Notes under the pieces: generated by a model
Told to the model about the DNA's origin: nothing
Databases searched by the model: none
The model's input: only the letters and a program-made list of their open reading frames with translations
Translations under genes and position numbers: made by a program
Shown: positions 1-11,591 of the stretch, in pieces
Layout: the number at the start of each line of letters is the position of its first letter
Position numbering within the stretch: position 1 is the stretch's first letter
Assembly: GCA_965649825.1 (NCBI GenBank)
Contig: OZ287720.1
Span: forward strand, 1-51,779
From: Penicillus capitatus
Taxonomy: Eukaryota > Chlorophyta
Direction of reading: 5' to 3'
Length of the DNA: 51,779 bases

Positions 1-736
1 AGTGAAGGATCGACGGTTCGCCGTCATAGCTCCTTCTTTCGTCAGATGCGGCAGATGGTCGACGGCTCTCGTCAGCGACTGGGACAGAGTACAGGGATTC
101 GCAGTGACGTCAGGGCGATAGAGGTATGGCATTCAATCGCCTCCAGTCGATCCCGTCCAGTGTTCGCTGGCACCGCCCCCGGATGTGCCTCGCCCTGCAT
201 TTCATACGATACAGAACTGTGCATCCGGTCACTGTGTGGAAGATACTCGGTCTGGGGACAGAAAGAGGAGTTTACCTCGGCATCATGGTTGGCATCGGCA
301 GATTCTGGCCGTCGCGTTAGATGGCACCTGGATTCTGTGGAAATGGACGAAGGCTGTCTCCAGAAGAGAAATCGTTGGTCATGTGTCCCTGTTTGAAGGA
401 AGGAAAGCCGAGAAAGGAAGTCGGGGGATTCAATGGGAGATTGAGATAGGACAGTGGGTTGATGGTGCATCCAAACCGCTCGGACGGAATGCCGCTACGC
501 AACGGCCACTGTCCCGTCGACTGAGGATCGCCCTGGGGAAAGCCACAGAGGGCGGAATGTATCGTTGGCAGGCCGAAAGGACCAGATGTGCTGTGTAAGG
601 GATGTTGGCCATTGCATCATACATGGGAAATCCGTTTGAAAGTCGTCGATCGATATGAAGATCTCCACTTACACGAGATTGATCGTCCGATGCAAAAAGT
701 CAAAACGGACGCACGAACAAAGAAGGCATCTCTGTC
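1..736. other. No recognisable gene
   Basis: Several overlapping open frames of 60-140 codons occur on both strands, but none resembles a family I know and none joins convincingly through GT-AG introns. One plus-strand frame (about 280-598) is rich in Trp and might be the tail of a beta-propeller-like protein that starts outside the window; this is only an impression. The stretch also contains the region downstream of the CtpA-type gene, whose stop lies at 737. Confidence 0.3.
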
Positions 737-2379
737 TCACTTCGCCACATTCATTCTTCTCAGTCGACATGCTTTGAGAGCACTGTCTGCTTGTGTTGTC
801 GTCGGCAGTTTGTTGAAATCTGGAACGATGCCAGTTTGATCGATATCTGTCATATCGGGAGTGTAATACTTGCCAACCGTGAGCGTCAAGCCCCAGCCAT
901 CGGATAGCTGAAACACGCTCTGAATCAATCCCTTGCCGTAGGTTCGATCCCCTGCGATGACGCCACGGCAATTATCCTGTAAAGCGCCGGCGATGATTTC
1001 GGCGGCGGAGGCTGTTCTGCCGTCCACTTGGACAGTGAGGCGCGTCTTTGTTTTCGGTCTCTGGTGCGAAATGACTCTTGTTTGTCGCGCTTCGCCGCCA
1101 TCTCTCTTGATATAGACGGTGGCGCCGTCGTCCAGGAAGAGCTTTGCGATTTCGGCCGCCTCTTCGACCAGTCCACCAGGGTTTCCTCGGAGATCCAGAA
1201 TCACTTCCTTGACGTTCTGAGCCTCTAACTGCTCCAGTCCTTTTAAGATCTCCTGCCGCGCTTCGCTGTTGCATCCAGAGACTGCAATTCTGCCGACTTT
1301 GTGGAAGAGGCGGATGCGTTCGGTCGTGGTCTTGACGGCCGGTGTCACGCGACTCGTCAATCTGTCCATCTTGACGTCGCGTAGGCTCCCTTCCTTCCCA
1401 CGGACCTTGAGAGTGACCTCACCGTTGGCGGCATTTCCCTTGATCATCTGTGCCGCTTCGTAGGAGGACGAGCCGCTGACGGACACTCCATCGACCTCGA
1501 GGATTTGGTCACCCTGTTGCATTCCTGCCCGCTCCGAAGCCGATCCCTTCAATAAACCCATCACGAGAATGCCATCCGACGCACGTTTCTTCTCCCCCGG
1601 AATCTTGCTGGACTGAGAACACCACAACACCTATAGGATCCGCAAGGGACAGAATCTGACGGACGGACCACTTTCTGGTAAAACTCTTCTGAAGAGCCGA
1701 TGTTCAGTCCGACGCCCGTCATGTCGTACTTCTGCATAGTACTGAACTCGTCCGGAGATATCAGTTTTGCATAGGGGTCTTTTAAGCCCTTGCTCATCAT
1801 TGTCTTGATAATCCTGGCATCCCATTAGAGACATACATCACTGCCGAACGCGCACAGACTCGATAAACCTATAGGAACTGGATTTGGATTTCGGTTTCGT
1901 TCTCAGTGCTTCGTCCTTCAGCTTCGCCCATCTCTCTTTTGAGAAGAGGGGATCGCGTTCGTTGTAGTAGCTGGTCGCAATGGTCTCCCAGACTTCACGA
2001 ATCAAGGCCTGCTGTCTGCTGACGTCCTGAACGCAGTCGCTGTCATTATCGAATATGAAACACAGTGGACTTTTCTAACCTCTTTGGTGAGGGATGTGTC
2101 TTCGGGGGACACCGTTTCGATGAAGGTATCGAAACCGGCCTCCAGTTCCTTGATCGTCGCCTTCATCTCTTCCTCCACAGAAGTCTTCTTCTGAAATAGG
2201 GCGACCTGTTCCACTTCGCTAAAGGCAGATTCGCCGTTGAGTCTGTCCTCGCTCAGTTTGAAGGACTTTGGAGATCGTGACGGTGACAAGTGCGTGAGGA
2301 AGTCTAATGCGCCGGAGAGATGGAAAACAACTGCCGTGATCCCTGACAGCAATAGCCCAGTCACGACTACACGGAACAC
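737..2379 (-). CDS. ctpA: Carboxyl-terminal processing protease (CtpA/S41 family)
   Basis: Serine protease of family S41. Plastid CtpA trims the C-terminal extension of photosystem II protein D1 in the thylakoid lumen so that the manganese cluster can assemble. I infer four exons: 2379-2080, 2011-1869, 1813-1672 and 1612-737, with introns of 55-68 bases, giving 486 residues. The N terminus has a hydrophobic stretch (about residues 4-25) that could be a signal or thylakoid-transfer segment. An N-terminal helical domain contains the REVWETIATSYYN motif. A PDZ domain follows, with AGMQQGDQILEVDG. The protease core has GRTASAAEI, whose second Ser is the nucleophile, and GDRTYGKGLIQ, whose Lys is the general base, so the Ser-Lys dyad is intact. 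No complete bipartite plastid-targeting peptide is obvious, so an upstream exon may be missing. Family assignment is firm; D1 as substrate is inferred from the family. Confidence 0.9.
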
Positions 2380-3738
2380 GTGGGCCCATTCATTTCAATC
2401 GAGCATTAAAGTGCGAGACAAGGGTGGATGCCGCAGGAAAACATGTTTGGACGAGCATGGGTTGTCGGGTTCGAGGCCTCGGCTTCTGTCCATAGTACTG
2501 CTGGCCTTTGAAACGCTTCCAACCGCCTTAGCCACCTGACGTGGTCCAAGAGCTGTACGCGACAGCTGAGGAGTCGATGGCGATGGCGATCTTTTGAAGC
2601 GAGGAGGCGCGTGGCTGCGGGACTCGAGAAGAAAGCGGCGACGAACGACGTCGTACTTGGGTCGAACCCCATCCGTGTGTGATCGACAATTGCCCGCGTA
2701 GGATGAACCCGGTTACGATGATGTGATTGTCGATGGGTTACCCAACTCGCGGCTGTCCGTGTTCGCTGGCTTCGAATCAAGGCCTTGCGAATACGGGAAC
2801 AGACTTTCTCCTGCTCTACCGAGAGGAATCTTTAAGGGCGGACAGGGAGAGATCCGTGAGGCAGAGGTAATAAATGGTTTGAGGCCGTCATCTGAAGGTA
2901 TACCGTCGAAGAGAAACCTGTGAACATCCACGGCTAGAAATCCTCGATCGGAAAAACTGGAATGCAGAAGATACAGATCTAGACGTTCGTTCCGGGACTT
3001 GACGTTTGTCGCTTATGGTTGGACTTTGAGAGCTGGTTCTGGACAGGGATGAGATTGTGTGTCATGCATGACAATCAAGTCATCTGTTGGAAAGGCCACT
3101 GTACGTCATCATTATCTGTCGCAAGTGGAATGAAGATGTGCCAATCGAAGGTCGATGAGCAGCTCCATTATGCGTCTTTTTAAGAAATTGATCTGCCGAG
3201 TCGATGGTGGTCATTCTGTGGGAGAATGAGATTCAGGAGCGTTGAAATTAGATAACATCTCTTTCAGCATCTTCCATGCGCGGTAACCTAATACTGGTGT
3301 GCAGTTTCACGCGCCTTGCTTGTCCATCGTCTCTCGAGTGTCGAAAAGAGGGAGTATCAGCTCAAGAATCCGTCAACCATCTGCATCTGCACGTGTTCTC
3401 TCGGTCTTCGCAGTGATTGCGGTAGAACGGATCAAATGCCAAGTCAATCACTCTTATTGCGACTTGGCTTGCGATAACGCTTGATAGAAGTAAACGATGT
3501 GTCTTGTCATTAAGTATCACTTCTCAGTTTCTGGTTTTGATGTTGATATTGACAGAGACCGGCTGAGCTAGCCGCCTTTCTGGTCGGACAAGAGAACAAG
3601 CGATATGGCATCGAGATCTGTCTCCCTTTAAGACGTTGTTACCCTGAACTGGACTCTCCGCGCGTAGCAAGATACGTCAGACCAGTCGCAATCATTCACA
3701 TTATACATGCCAATGGAAACGTGTGATGCATTCTTCCA
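2380..3738. other. Intergenic, no gene recognised
   Basis: This 1.36-kb stretch lies between the start of the CtpA-type gene (minus) and the start of the NACHT-HEAT gene (plus), so it should hold both promoters. Open frames at 2406-2780 (-), 2713-2931 (-), 2723-2923 (+) and 3299-3484 (+) are short, mutually overlapping and resemble nothing I know. An upstream exon of either neighbour could be hidden here. Confidence 0.4.
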
Positions 3739-6700
3739 GTGCGAACATTCCTGCGAACTTTTCGCGGCGACAATCAGTTTTATCCTTTCCGTCGAAGTAC
3801 AAGCCAAGACGTTTCCTTGGAAATGCGACGACCGAGCATGCCTGTTCGAGCTCCCGACGAAGGACCTAGTGGCGAAAAGCCATCCGAATTGGCAGTTGGA
3901 GTCCAGACCATATACGAATACGAAGTACCCAGTGGCAAAAGGCCGTCCAAACTGGCAGTTGGCATCCAGACCACTACCGAAAACGAAGTGCCCAAGGGCG
4001 AAGGGTCATCTGTATTAGCAGTTGGCGTCCACTCTCCAATTAAGGAAGACGAAGCGCCCACCGACGCAGGGCCATCCGCATTGAAAGTTGGCGTCCACTC
4101 TCCAATTAACGAAGACGAAGCGCCCAGCGACGGAGAGTCATCCGCATTGGAAGTTTTCGGCCTGTCGGTTAACGAAGACGAAGCCATCGAAGAAAGTTGC
4201 AATCCTAAACTCCTGCGTGCCGTTGCAAAGAAGCACAAAATCGAGAGTACCAAGTCGCTGGTCGCGGCCTACAACAAGACGACGAATAGAGAGGAACGCT
4301 CTGTCCTCCTTAAGTGGTTGAAGAAATATGGCGAACGAAGCGATGAGTGTCTCAGACCGAATGCTGTCCTCGAGTATGCCGAATTGGCCAAAATCATCCC
4401 CCGTTCGACACAAGAGAAAGACATTCTGAAGAATCTGGTAGACAAGCTCCGTTCATGTATCCACCAAGGAGAATTTCTGCACGAGAATTCGGGGGTCGCG
4501 CTTTGCAGAGCACTTGTGCGCGTTGATCCTTCCGTTTACGACGACGGCGCACAGCTAAGAGACATGGCAAGGCAGCTCCTGAGCAGCCTTTCCCCGCAAC
4601 CGATGCTTTGCAGAAGAAATTTCCGGAAACACGAAGCGACGTTTGTTTCTCTTCATCTAATCTTTCTCTTGCTCAAGAAGACCAGGCCATATGGTATCTA
4701 CGAAAAAGAGAAGCAAGAATTCCGTCGGACCATTGCAGAGAAGGAGAAAGCAATGGAGCTTTCGTGCAAGTACTATCCTGTAAAGTTTTGCTTCAAAGCC
4801 CTTCGACAGGCAGTAGAACGTTTCGAGCTCACAGACGCTCCTTCGCCTCTGACACAAGCGATACGATGTGCCTCGTTCGGATTGTGTATGCTCTTCCGTG
4901 TTTTCCACTTCGCCAGAAATCTGGCCAGAGCTGACGTCAATCCTGCAGTCCTCGAAGATGCACACATGAAATGTCAAGCGGCCATTGCCAATGCAGGAGT
5001 GTCGAAGAAACCGTGGTTTGACCCGCTTCAAAACTTAACGGCATCAATGCTCAAGGCAACGAAAGACAAAAAAAGAATTGAAGTGATTCATTCCAACTGC
5101 GAAAACGCACTCGAGTCTCAGCGGAAGATGAGCAACGAAGAAGATCTAAAGGCGTTGAGATTTGGCATCATTTGCCAGCTAGGCATGGTAGCGACTGAAG
5201 GAGCGTCAGAAAACACCTCCAAAGAAGCTGCCGAGAAATTAGTAGATCTAGCAACACAAGAAGCATTATCCGAAGGATGGGCCAACGATGGCGATATCTT
5301 GATCGCACTCCTAGATGATATTTACAAGCTCCATACTATCGGGAAATGCAGTGAAAAGACCAAAGAAGGGCTCCAAATCCTCCATCAGTTTGGTGAAAGA
5401 TTTGCTCAGCAAGCACTAATGGAATGGCTGGATGGAGAAATCATGGAAAACAAGCTCCGAGTTCGAAGCCGCCGGGAGTCTAAAGCTATACACAAACAAT
5501 TGTGCATCGACTTCGGCAGAGACTTGGGTTTTATTAAACCAGCTACGATAGAATTGAACAGAGAAGACCTAAAGAGAACGTATCTGCACCGAACTTTTAC
5601 CACGGTATTGCTTCCAAACAATATCTTCGAGAATGATAATTTTGTTTTTGAAGGTGGCTTCGTTGTTCGGTGGATCCTGCAAAAGTGTCAAGGACATGAA
5701 GCACTATGTCGTCATAGCCGAAGAGATCATTGAAAAGAGAAAAGGAGAATCAAGAGGTGGAACGCAAAAAGTAGCCAAGGGCATGGAACAAGAAAACTAC
5801 CAAAGACGCACAAGAGATCAAATGAGAGAATATTACGAGCAGAAGACGAAAGTCACAAGGCCGATTGCCTTAGATGACCTGTTTAAGCGAAGGTCTTTGA
5901 AGTCTGGAGATCCTAAAAGCGAGATTCGAAGAGTTCTTCTATACGGAGACCCCGGCTCCGGAAAGACGTGCATCAGCAAAGTCATCGCATACAAATGGGC
6001 ATCGAGAGAAATGGCGCAAGCGTTCGACGCTGTTTACGTAGTGCCGGTGAGAGTTCTGAATAATGCCAAGACCAAAACACCTCAGTGGACAAGATTGGAA
6101 GAAGCAATATCGCAAATATGCTTCTCGAAAAGGGAGCTTCCGTCGGACCACGCAGACCTGATATCTCAATTAGAAGATGACCTCGACAGTCCTTCGACAC
6201 TGCTCATGGTTGACGGATTGGACGAGGCAAGCGACTACGCGGACGATCTCTTATCCACTGCGTGGGATCGTTCGTGCAAGATTCTATTCTTATCTCGCCC
6301 ATACAACATGAGAAATGTAGAAGAACGTGTCGATATCCAAGTCAAGTGCCTTGGATTTAATGACCGACAGCTTCGAGACTACATAAACACTGAATTGCCC
6401 GAAGACAAAGCTCCAAAACTCATCAAATATCTCCGAGACTCTGCAGCCATGTGGGAAATGGCCCACATACCTGTGACGGCACATATCCTGTGTTCCTTGT
6501 CTAAGGAGCACGGAATCGTGATGACAGAAGGAAGAAGAGCAAGCACATTCCAAATATACAACGATATGACGCACTATGTTTGGAAGAGGTTTGAAGAGAA
6601 TGCAGTGAAAACCCCCGTGAAGAAATCAGAAGTATTCGATGACTTGGAAAAAATAGCCTTTGAAACTCTTCGAGAAGGACAAATCCTCATCCACGAGAGA

Positions 6701-9700
6701 TTCGTAATGCGGCACGCAACTTCGAAGAATGCAGCCAAAACCTTCAAGGAAAGTGGGCTTCTACTGCTCCTGCTGGAAGGCCAAGAGTATCAATTCCCTC
6801 ATCTGACTTTTCAAGAGTATTTCGCGGGAAGACACGTCGCAAAATGCTTACGAGGCAAAAAACCAGATGAGGATATAAATGCCCGCGATTTCATCAGCAA
6901 ACAGAAATATAACCAAAAGTATGAAGTGACGCTATCGTTCGCAATGCATGCATTTGCGGAAGATCAAGGCACAGACGCATTGAAAGAGATGCTTTCTATT
7001 GTCGATAGCCAACCAGTTGAAGTTCTTGGGGTGCAACACTCCATGTTGCGAATGCGAGTACTGGAGGCTACATTGGGGGAGGCGAAAAAAGATGTTCTGG
7101 CGACTATAAAAAAGGATAAAAGAGTGCTAGAGCTTGCTGAAGGTGTCCGTCAACTCGTCAATGCCGGCAAGAACAATATTCCGATTCGGAGAATCGTGGA
7201 TAAAAAGCTCGACAAATGCCCGCACGTTCTGGAAGAATGTACGCAAATACTCGATGACAGAGTTGCAGAAGTGAAGCATCTATTAGTGAGTACAGGAGAC
7301 TTGTCTGAGAATGATCTGGACGAAGTCGATGGATTGTTAATGCTTGCACGGCACACACCGAAGCGAATCAATGACATAACACAATTCGTTTTGCATCACA
7401 TGAACACTAACAGACCACAATGTCAGCCACATGAAGCTATAGAGAGACTGGAGCACATTGCAACCAAAGCGCCGCTTGTCGCCAGAGAGGTGGTGGAGAT
7501 GCTGGATACAGAATGTTTAAACACACCCCCTCGCTATCGCAAACAAACGACGACAGCCATTGCAAAGATCATTGAGGTGGTACCGGAGATCATAGTGGAC
7601 GACGTGCTTTCTATTCTGAAGAGACGTTGTGAAGACGCGAACCCTTTCGTGCGTCGTGATTCGACGAAACTCATCGCGAGGGTGCTAGTGGAAAAGCCAG
7701 AGCTCGCAGACGACATACGGCCTCTGTTAGAGAAAACTAGCAGCGACAACGACTCCTCTGTGCGCAAGGAAGCGATGAAAACGTTTGTCGTTGCCCTCGA
7801 GGCAGCACCGAACCTCGCGAGGTTTATGCTCCCTATGTTGGAGAGAGGGTTGAACGACGAATATTCATCCGTGAGAGATGAAGCGATGAGATCTATTGAG
7901 AGGGTCCTCGAGGTGGCGCCACAGATTGCGGAGAACGCACTTTGTGTGTGTGAAAGACATAAGAGAGAGCACAGGAACGAATATCTCTCTGTGCGCCGAG
8001 TCTTGCCGACAGTCATCTCGAGAGTCATCGAGGTGACACCAGGGATAATAAACAACGTGCTTTCAATGTTGGAAAACGCCTGCAGCGACGAAGCATTCTC
8101 CGTGCGCGAGGAGGCGGCGAAGGCCATCGTGAAAGCCATCGAGGTGATACCAGGGATGGTAAACAACGTGCTTCCAATGCTGGAGAAAGCTTTCAGCGAC
8201 GAAGCGTCCACCGTGCGCGAGGAAGCTATAAAAGAAATCGCGAGGGTCATCGAGGTGATTCCAGAGTTAGCGAGCGATGTGCTTCCAATGTTGGAAAAAG
8301 CCTGCAGCGACGAAGCATTCTCCGTTCGCGAGGAGGCGACAAAGGCCATCGCGAAAATTATCCAGGTGATGCCAAAGATCACGCGTGAATTGCTGGATAT
8401 TTTGAAGGAAGCCTGCCACGACGAAGCATTCTCCGTGCGCGAGGAGGCGACAAAGGCCATCGCGAAAGTCATCGAGCTGGTGCCGGAGATCGCGATCGAT
8501 GCTCTTCAAACGTTGGAGATAGCTTGCAGTGACGATGCATCCACCGTGCGCGAGGAGGCGACGAAGGCCGTCGCGATAGTCATCGAGATGGTGTCGAAGC
8601 ACACGCGAAATGTGTTGTCTTTCCTCGAGAATTTGTGCGACAACAAACACCCTTCTGTGCGCAAGGAGGCGACGAAAACCATCGCGAACGCCATCATGGT
8701 GGAGCCGGAGATCGCTGGCGATGTGCTGCCTGTGTTGGAAAAAGCTCGCCACGACGAAGCGTCATCAGTGCGCATGGAGGCGACGAAAGCCATCGTGCTT
8801 GTGATTGTAGTGATGCCAAAGATCGCGTGCGAATTGCTGGATATGTTGAAGGAAGCCTGCCACGACGAGGTGCCCTCAGCGCGAGAGGAGGCGACGAAAG
8901 CTATCGCTAAAGTTATCGAGGAGGTCCCGGAGATCGCGATCGATGCTCTTCCAACGTTGGAGATAGCTTGCAGCGACGAGGTGCCCTCAGCGCGAGAGGA
9001 GGCGACGAAAGCTATCGCCAAAGTCATCGAGGCGATGCCGGAGATCGCGCTCGATGCTCTTCCAACGTTGGAGATAGCTTGCAACGACGAAGCATCCTTC
9101 GTGCGCGCGGAGGCGACGAAGGCAATCGCAAACGCCATTACGGTGATTCCAGAGATAGCGGGCAATGCTCTTCCAATTTTGGAAAAGGCTTGCGACGACA
9201 AAGCATTCTCCGTGCGTGAAGAGGCGATGAAGGCCATCGCGAAAGTCATCGTGGTGATGCCAGAGGTCGCTGGCAATGCACTGCCTTTTTTTCAAATAGC
9301 TTGCAGCGACAACGACTCCTCTGTGTGCGATGAGGCGACGAAATCCATCGCGAGGGTCATCGGTGTGGCGCCGAGCCTTGTGTGCGATGTGCTTTCATTC
9401 CTCAACACATTGTGTTGCAGCAAAGACTCTTCTGTGGCTAAAAATCTGACGAAATCTATCGCGCGTGTCATCGAGGATGAGCCAGAGCTTGCGGGTGCAG
9501 TTCTGCCATTTCTCGAGAGACTGTGTGGCCACAAAGAGTTCTCCGTTCGTGAGGAGGCGACGAAAGCCATCGCGAAATTTACTAAAGTGGCACCGGATCT
9601 CGCCGTTGGTGTGCTGCCTCTGTTAGAGAGAGCTTGCAGCGACAAAAACTCTTATGCGCGTGAATATGCGACAAAAGCAATCGCAAATGTCATCGAAGTG

Positions 9701-10840
9701 GCGCCGAACATCGCGGTCAATGTGCTTCCAATGCTGGAGATAGCTTGCAGCGACGAAGACGATTTTGTCCGTATGGAGGCGACGAAGGCTATCGCGAAAG
9801 TCATCGAGGTGATACCGAAAATCGCGGACGATGTGTTGCCATTCCTCGAAAGATTGTGCCGAAACAAATTCTCTTCTGTGCGCAAGGAGGCGACAAAAGC
9901 TATTGCGAACGCCATCATGGTGGAGCCGGAGATCGCTGGCTATGTGCTGCCTGCATTGAAGGTAGCTCGCAGAGACGAAAATTCCTTCGTGCGCGTGGAG
10001 GCGACGAAAGCCATCGTGCTCGTAACTGTAATGATGCCAGAGATCGCGTGCGAGTTGCTGGATATGTTGAAGGAAGCCTGCCACGACGAGGTGCCCTCAG
10101 CGCGAGAGGAGGCGACGAAAGCTATCACCAAAGTCATCGAGGTGGTGCCGGAGATCGCGATCGATGCTCTTCCAACGTTGGAAATAGCTTGCAACGACGA
10201 AGCATCGTTCGTGCGTGAGGAGGCGAACAAAGCAATCGCGACGGTCATCGAGGCGGTGCCGAATCTCGTATGCGATGTGCTCTCTTTCCTCGACACATTG
10301 TGTCGCAGCAGCTATTCTTCCGTACGTGAGAGTGCGACGAAAGCCATAGCAAGGGTTATTGCAAAAGAACCGGAGCTCGCTTGCAATACGTTGCCTCTCC
10401 TCGAGAGATTGTGTGGCGACACAGACTCCTCCGTGCGCGAGGAATCGACGAAAGCCATTATAAGGGTCATCGAGGTGGCACCGGAGTTTGCGGGCAATTT
10501 GTTGCCTATGTTGGAGATAGCTTGCAGTGACAAAGAATCTTCTGTGCGCAAGGAGGCGACGAAAGCTTTAGACAGCATAGACGTCGATAAGATGATATTT
10601 TCGGCGAGTACATTTCTTTCGTCGTATAAAACAGGCTTCTGGCTCTTTTTCGCGCGAAATCCTTTGACAATCACTTCGTCCAGCACTCATGGAAAAGTTT
10701 CTCTCATCTTTCATAAAACCTCTTCATACGACATTACAGAGTGGAATAAAAAAGCTTTTGACGAGTATCTCATGCATTTGACACATGAATTTGAAGGAAG
10801 ATTCCCCGGCTTGCTGGAATACATTGGACTAAAAGAATAA
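3739..10840 (+). CDS. Giant NACHT-HEAT STAND NTPase (NLR-like protein)
   Basis: Two exons, 3739-5604 and 5654-10840, joined by a 49-base GT-AG intron in phase 0, give about 2350 residues. Order of parts: degenerate 21-22-residue repeats (48-153); a helical region of about 450 residues that I do not recognise; the NACHT NTPase; a helical linker; about 27 HEAT repeats (roughly 1250-2260); and a unique tail of about 90 residues. The NACHT module has Walker A GDPGSGKT (720-727), Walker B LLMVDGLDEA (from about 805), sensor LFLSRP and the winged-helix signature FPHLTFQEYFAG. Known STAND proteins are ATP-switched sensors that oligomerise on ligand binding and release an N-terminal effector; the solenoid usually senses. 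By analogy the HEAT array would be the sensor and the N terminus the effector. That is inference. The start Met is the first in frame and may be too far downstream. No death, TIR, nuclease or membrane domain is visible, and no neighbouring gene suggests a partner. Confidence 0.88.
3880..4197 (+). repeat. N-terminal tandem repeats, 21-22 residues
   Basis: Five head-to-tail units (residues 48-68, 69-89, 90-111, 112-133, 134-153 of the NACHT-HEAT protein) share the pattern PSxLAVGVxTxxExExPSxG. The middle two are closest, both holding VGVHSPI followed by an acidic EDEAP run. The last unit is the most decayed. The same periodicity of about 63-66 bases is visible in the DNA. The unit matches no repeat family I know and is acidic and probably unstructured. 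Confidence 0.8.
7535..10575 (+). repeat. About 27 tandem HEAT repeats, 111-bp period
   Basis: Each unit is 37 residues with consensus SVREEATKAIAKVIEVxPE, then a second helix xLPxLExAC and a short acid turn SDEA. I count 27 copies of the VREEATK-type motif. Positions of the Val-Arg and Ala-Thr-Lys motif are nearly invariant, while the residues around the ICAxx/ExxPE turn vary. Copy 4 is irregular (SVRRVLPT). The DNA is strongly self-similar, with a four-repeat block at 8640-8965 repeated at 9861-10186, exactly 11 units (1221 bases) away. Confidence 0.92.
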
Positions 10841-11591
10841 AGTCAGTCGGGTTTCATCACATTTTGAACATTTCACAATCTCTACGTGGCCTAGCTATCC
10901 ACAATGTTGCAACTTAGTGTTATTGTGAAGTTCGTATGCACTCTACCGGTTGCGGCAACCTCCCAGTTTTGGTGGTACTTACTCTATCGAATCAGAAATG
11001 ACATCTACCGCAGTCGGCTCTTTCTTGCGAAAAGACCGATCCATCCTGACAAATTGGATAAAGCAATAAATGTTTAAGTTTTTTTTTCAGCTCCTTACCT
11101 GCTAAGATCTTATGGATGCTTTCAAGAAGTCGTGCAAGTGCTCATTTGATTTTCGAACTCTCTTATTTTCGTTTGATCAGTATCGGTTCACTCACTTATC
11201 TCGCTCGGGCATGATCATCAAGCAAGATCCATGGTTCTGCATGGTACGCTTTCACGGTCAGCATCGAGATTTTGAACAAGCGAACATACCTTGAGTTTAC
11301 TGGAAGTCCGCGTTGGCTCCAAAGCTAAACGTTTCTTCCTTGCTCGCGGAACATTATGTGAAGTAGAATCTCACATCCAATTCTCCAGTTCATCTATCAT
11401 CTCCCGGGCAGCAATTCTGCCAGTCAATGCAACTGAGGTTTATTGACTACATCCCCTATTCATTCACGACAACAATCGATGTCCATGTGTCAGGCAAATA
11501 CACGGACGGTGTCCAGTAAGATTGAATTCGATTAAGCGTTTGGTTAAACACGAATCCGCGAGTAGCGACGCCGTACGACCTGAGTGTACGG
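10841..11591. other. Intergenic, no gene recognised
   Basis: This 750-base stretch separates the NACHT-HEAT stop from the thioesterase start, both on the plus strand. It contains an AATAAA-like element and a T-rich run near 11,063-11,090 that could belong to the 3-prime end of the upstream transcript. A 60-codon frame at 11112-11294 resembles nothing known. Confidence 0.4.

Noticed and set aside
1622-1680. An 18-base nucleomorph-type intron (gtgttgtggtgttctcag) in the CtpA-type gene
   Set aside because: An in-frame 59-base intron (1613-1671) using the same acceptor fits the size of the other introns better, so there is no need to invoke ultra-short introns.
7534-10686. Long minus-strand open frames (for example 7534-8472, 8506-9276, 9292-9645) antisense to the HEAT array
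   Set aside because: They exist only because the HEAT repeat's codon use leaves the opposite strand open; they mirror the 111-bp period and are Ser/Ala-rich shadows.
3739-10840. Bacterial contamination as the source of the NACHT-HEAT gene
   Set aside because: It carries a 49-base GT-AG intron like its neighbours, lies between intron-bearing algal genes, and shows no operon context; bacterial NACHT genes would be continuous.
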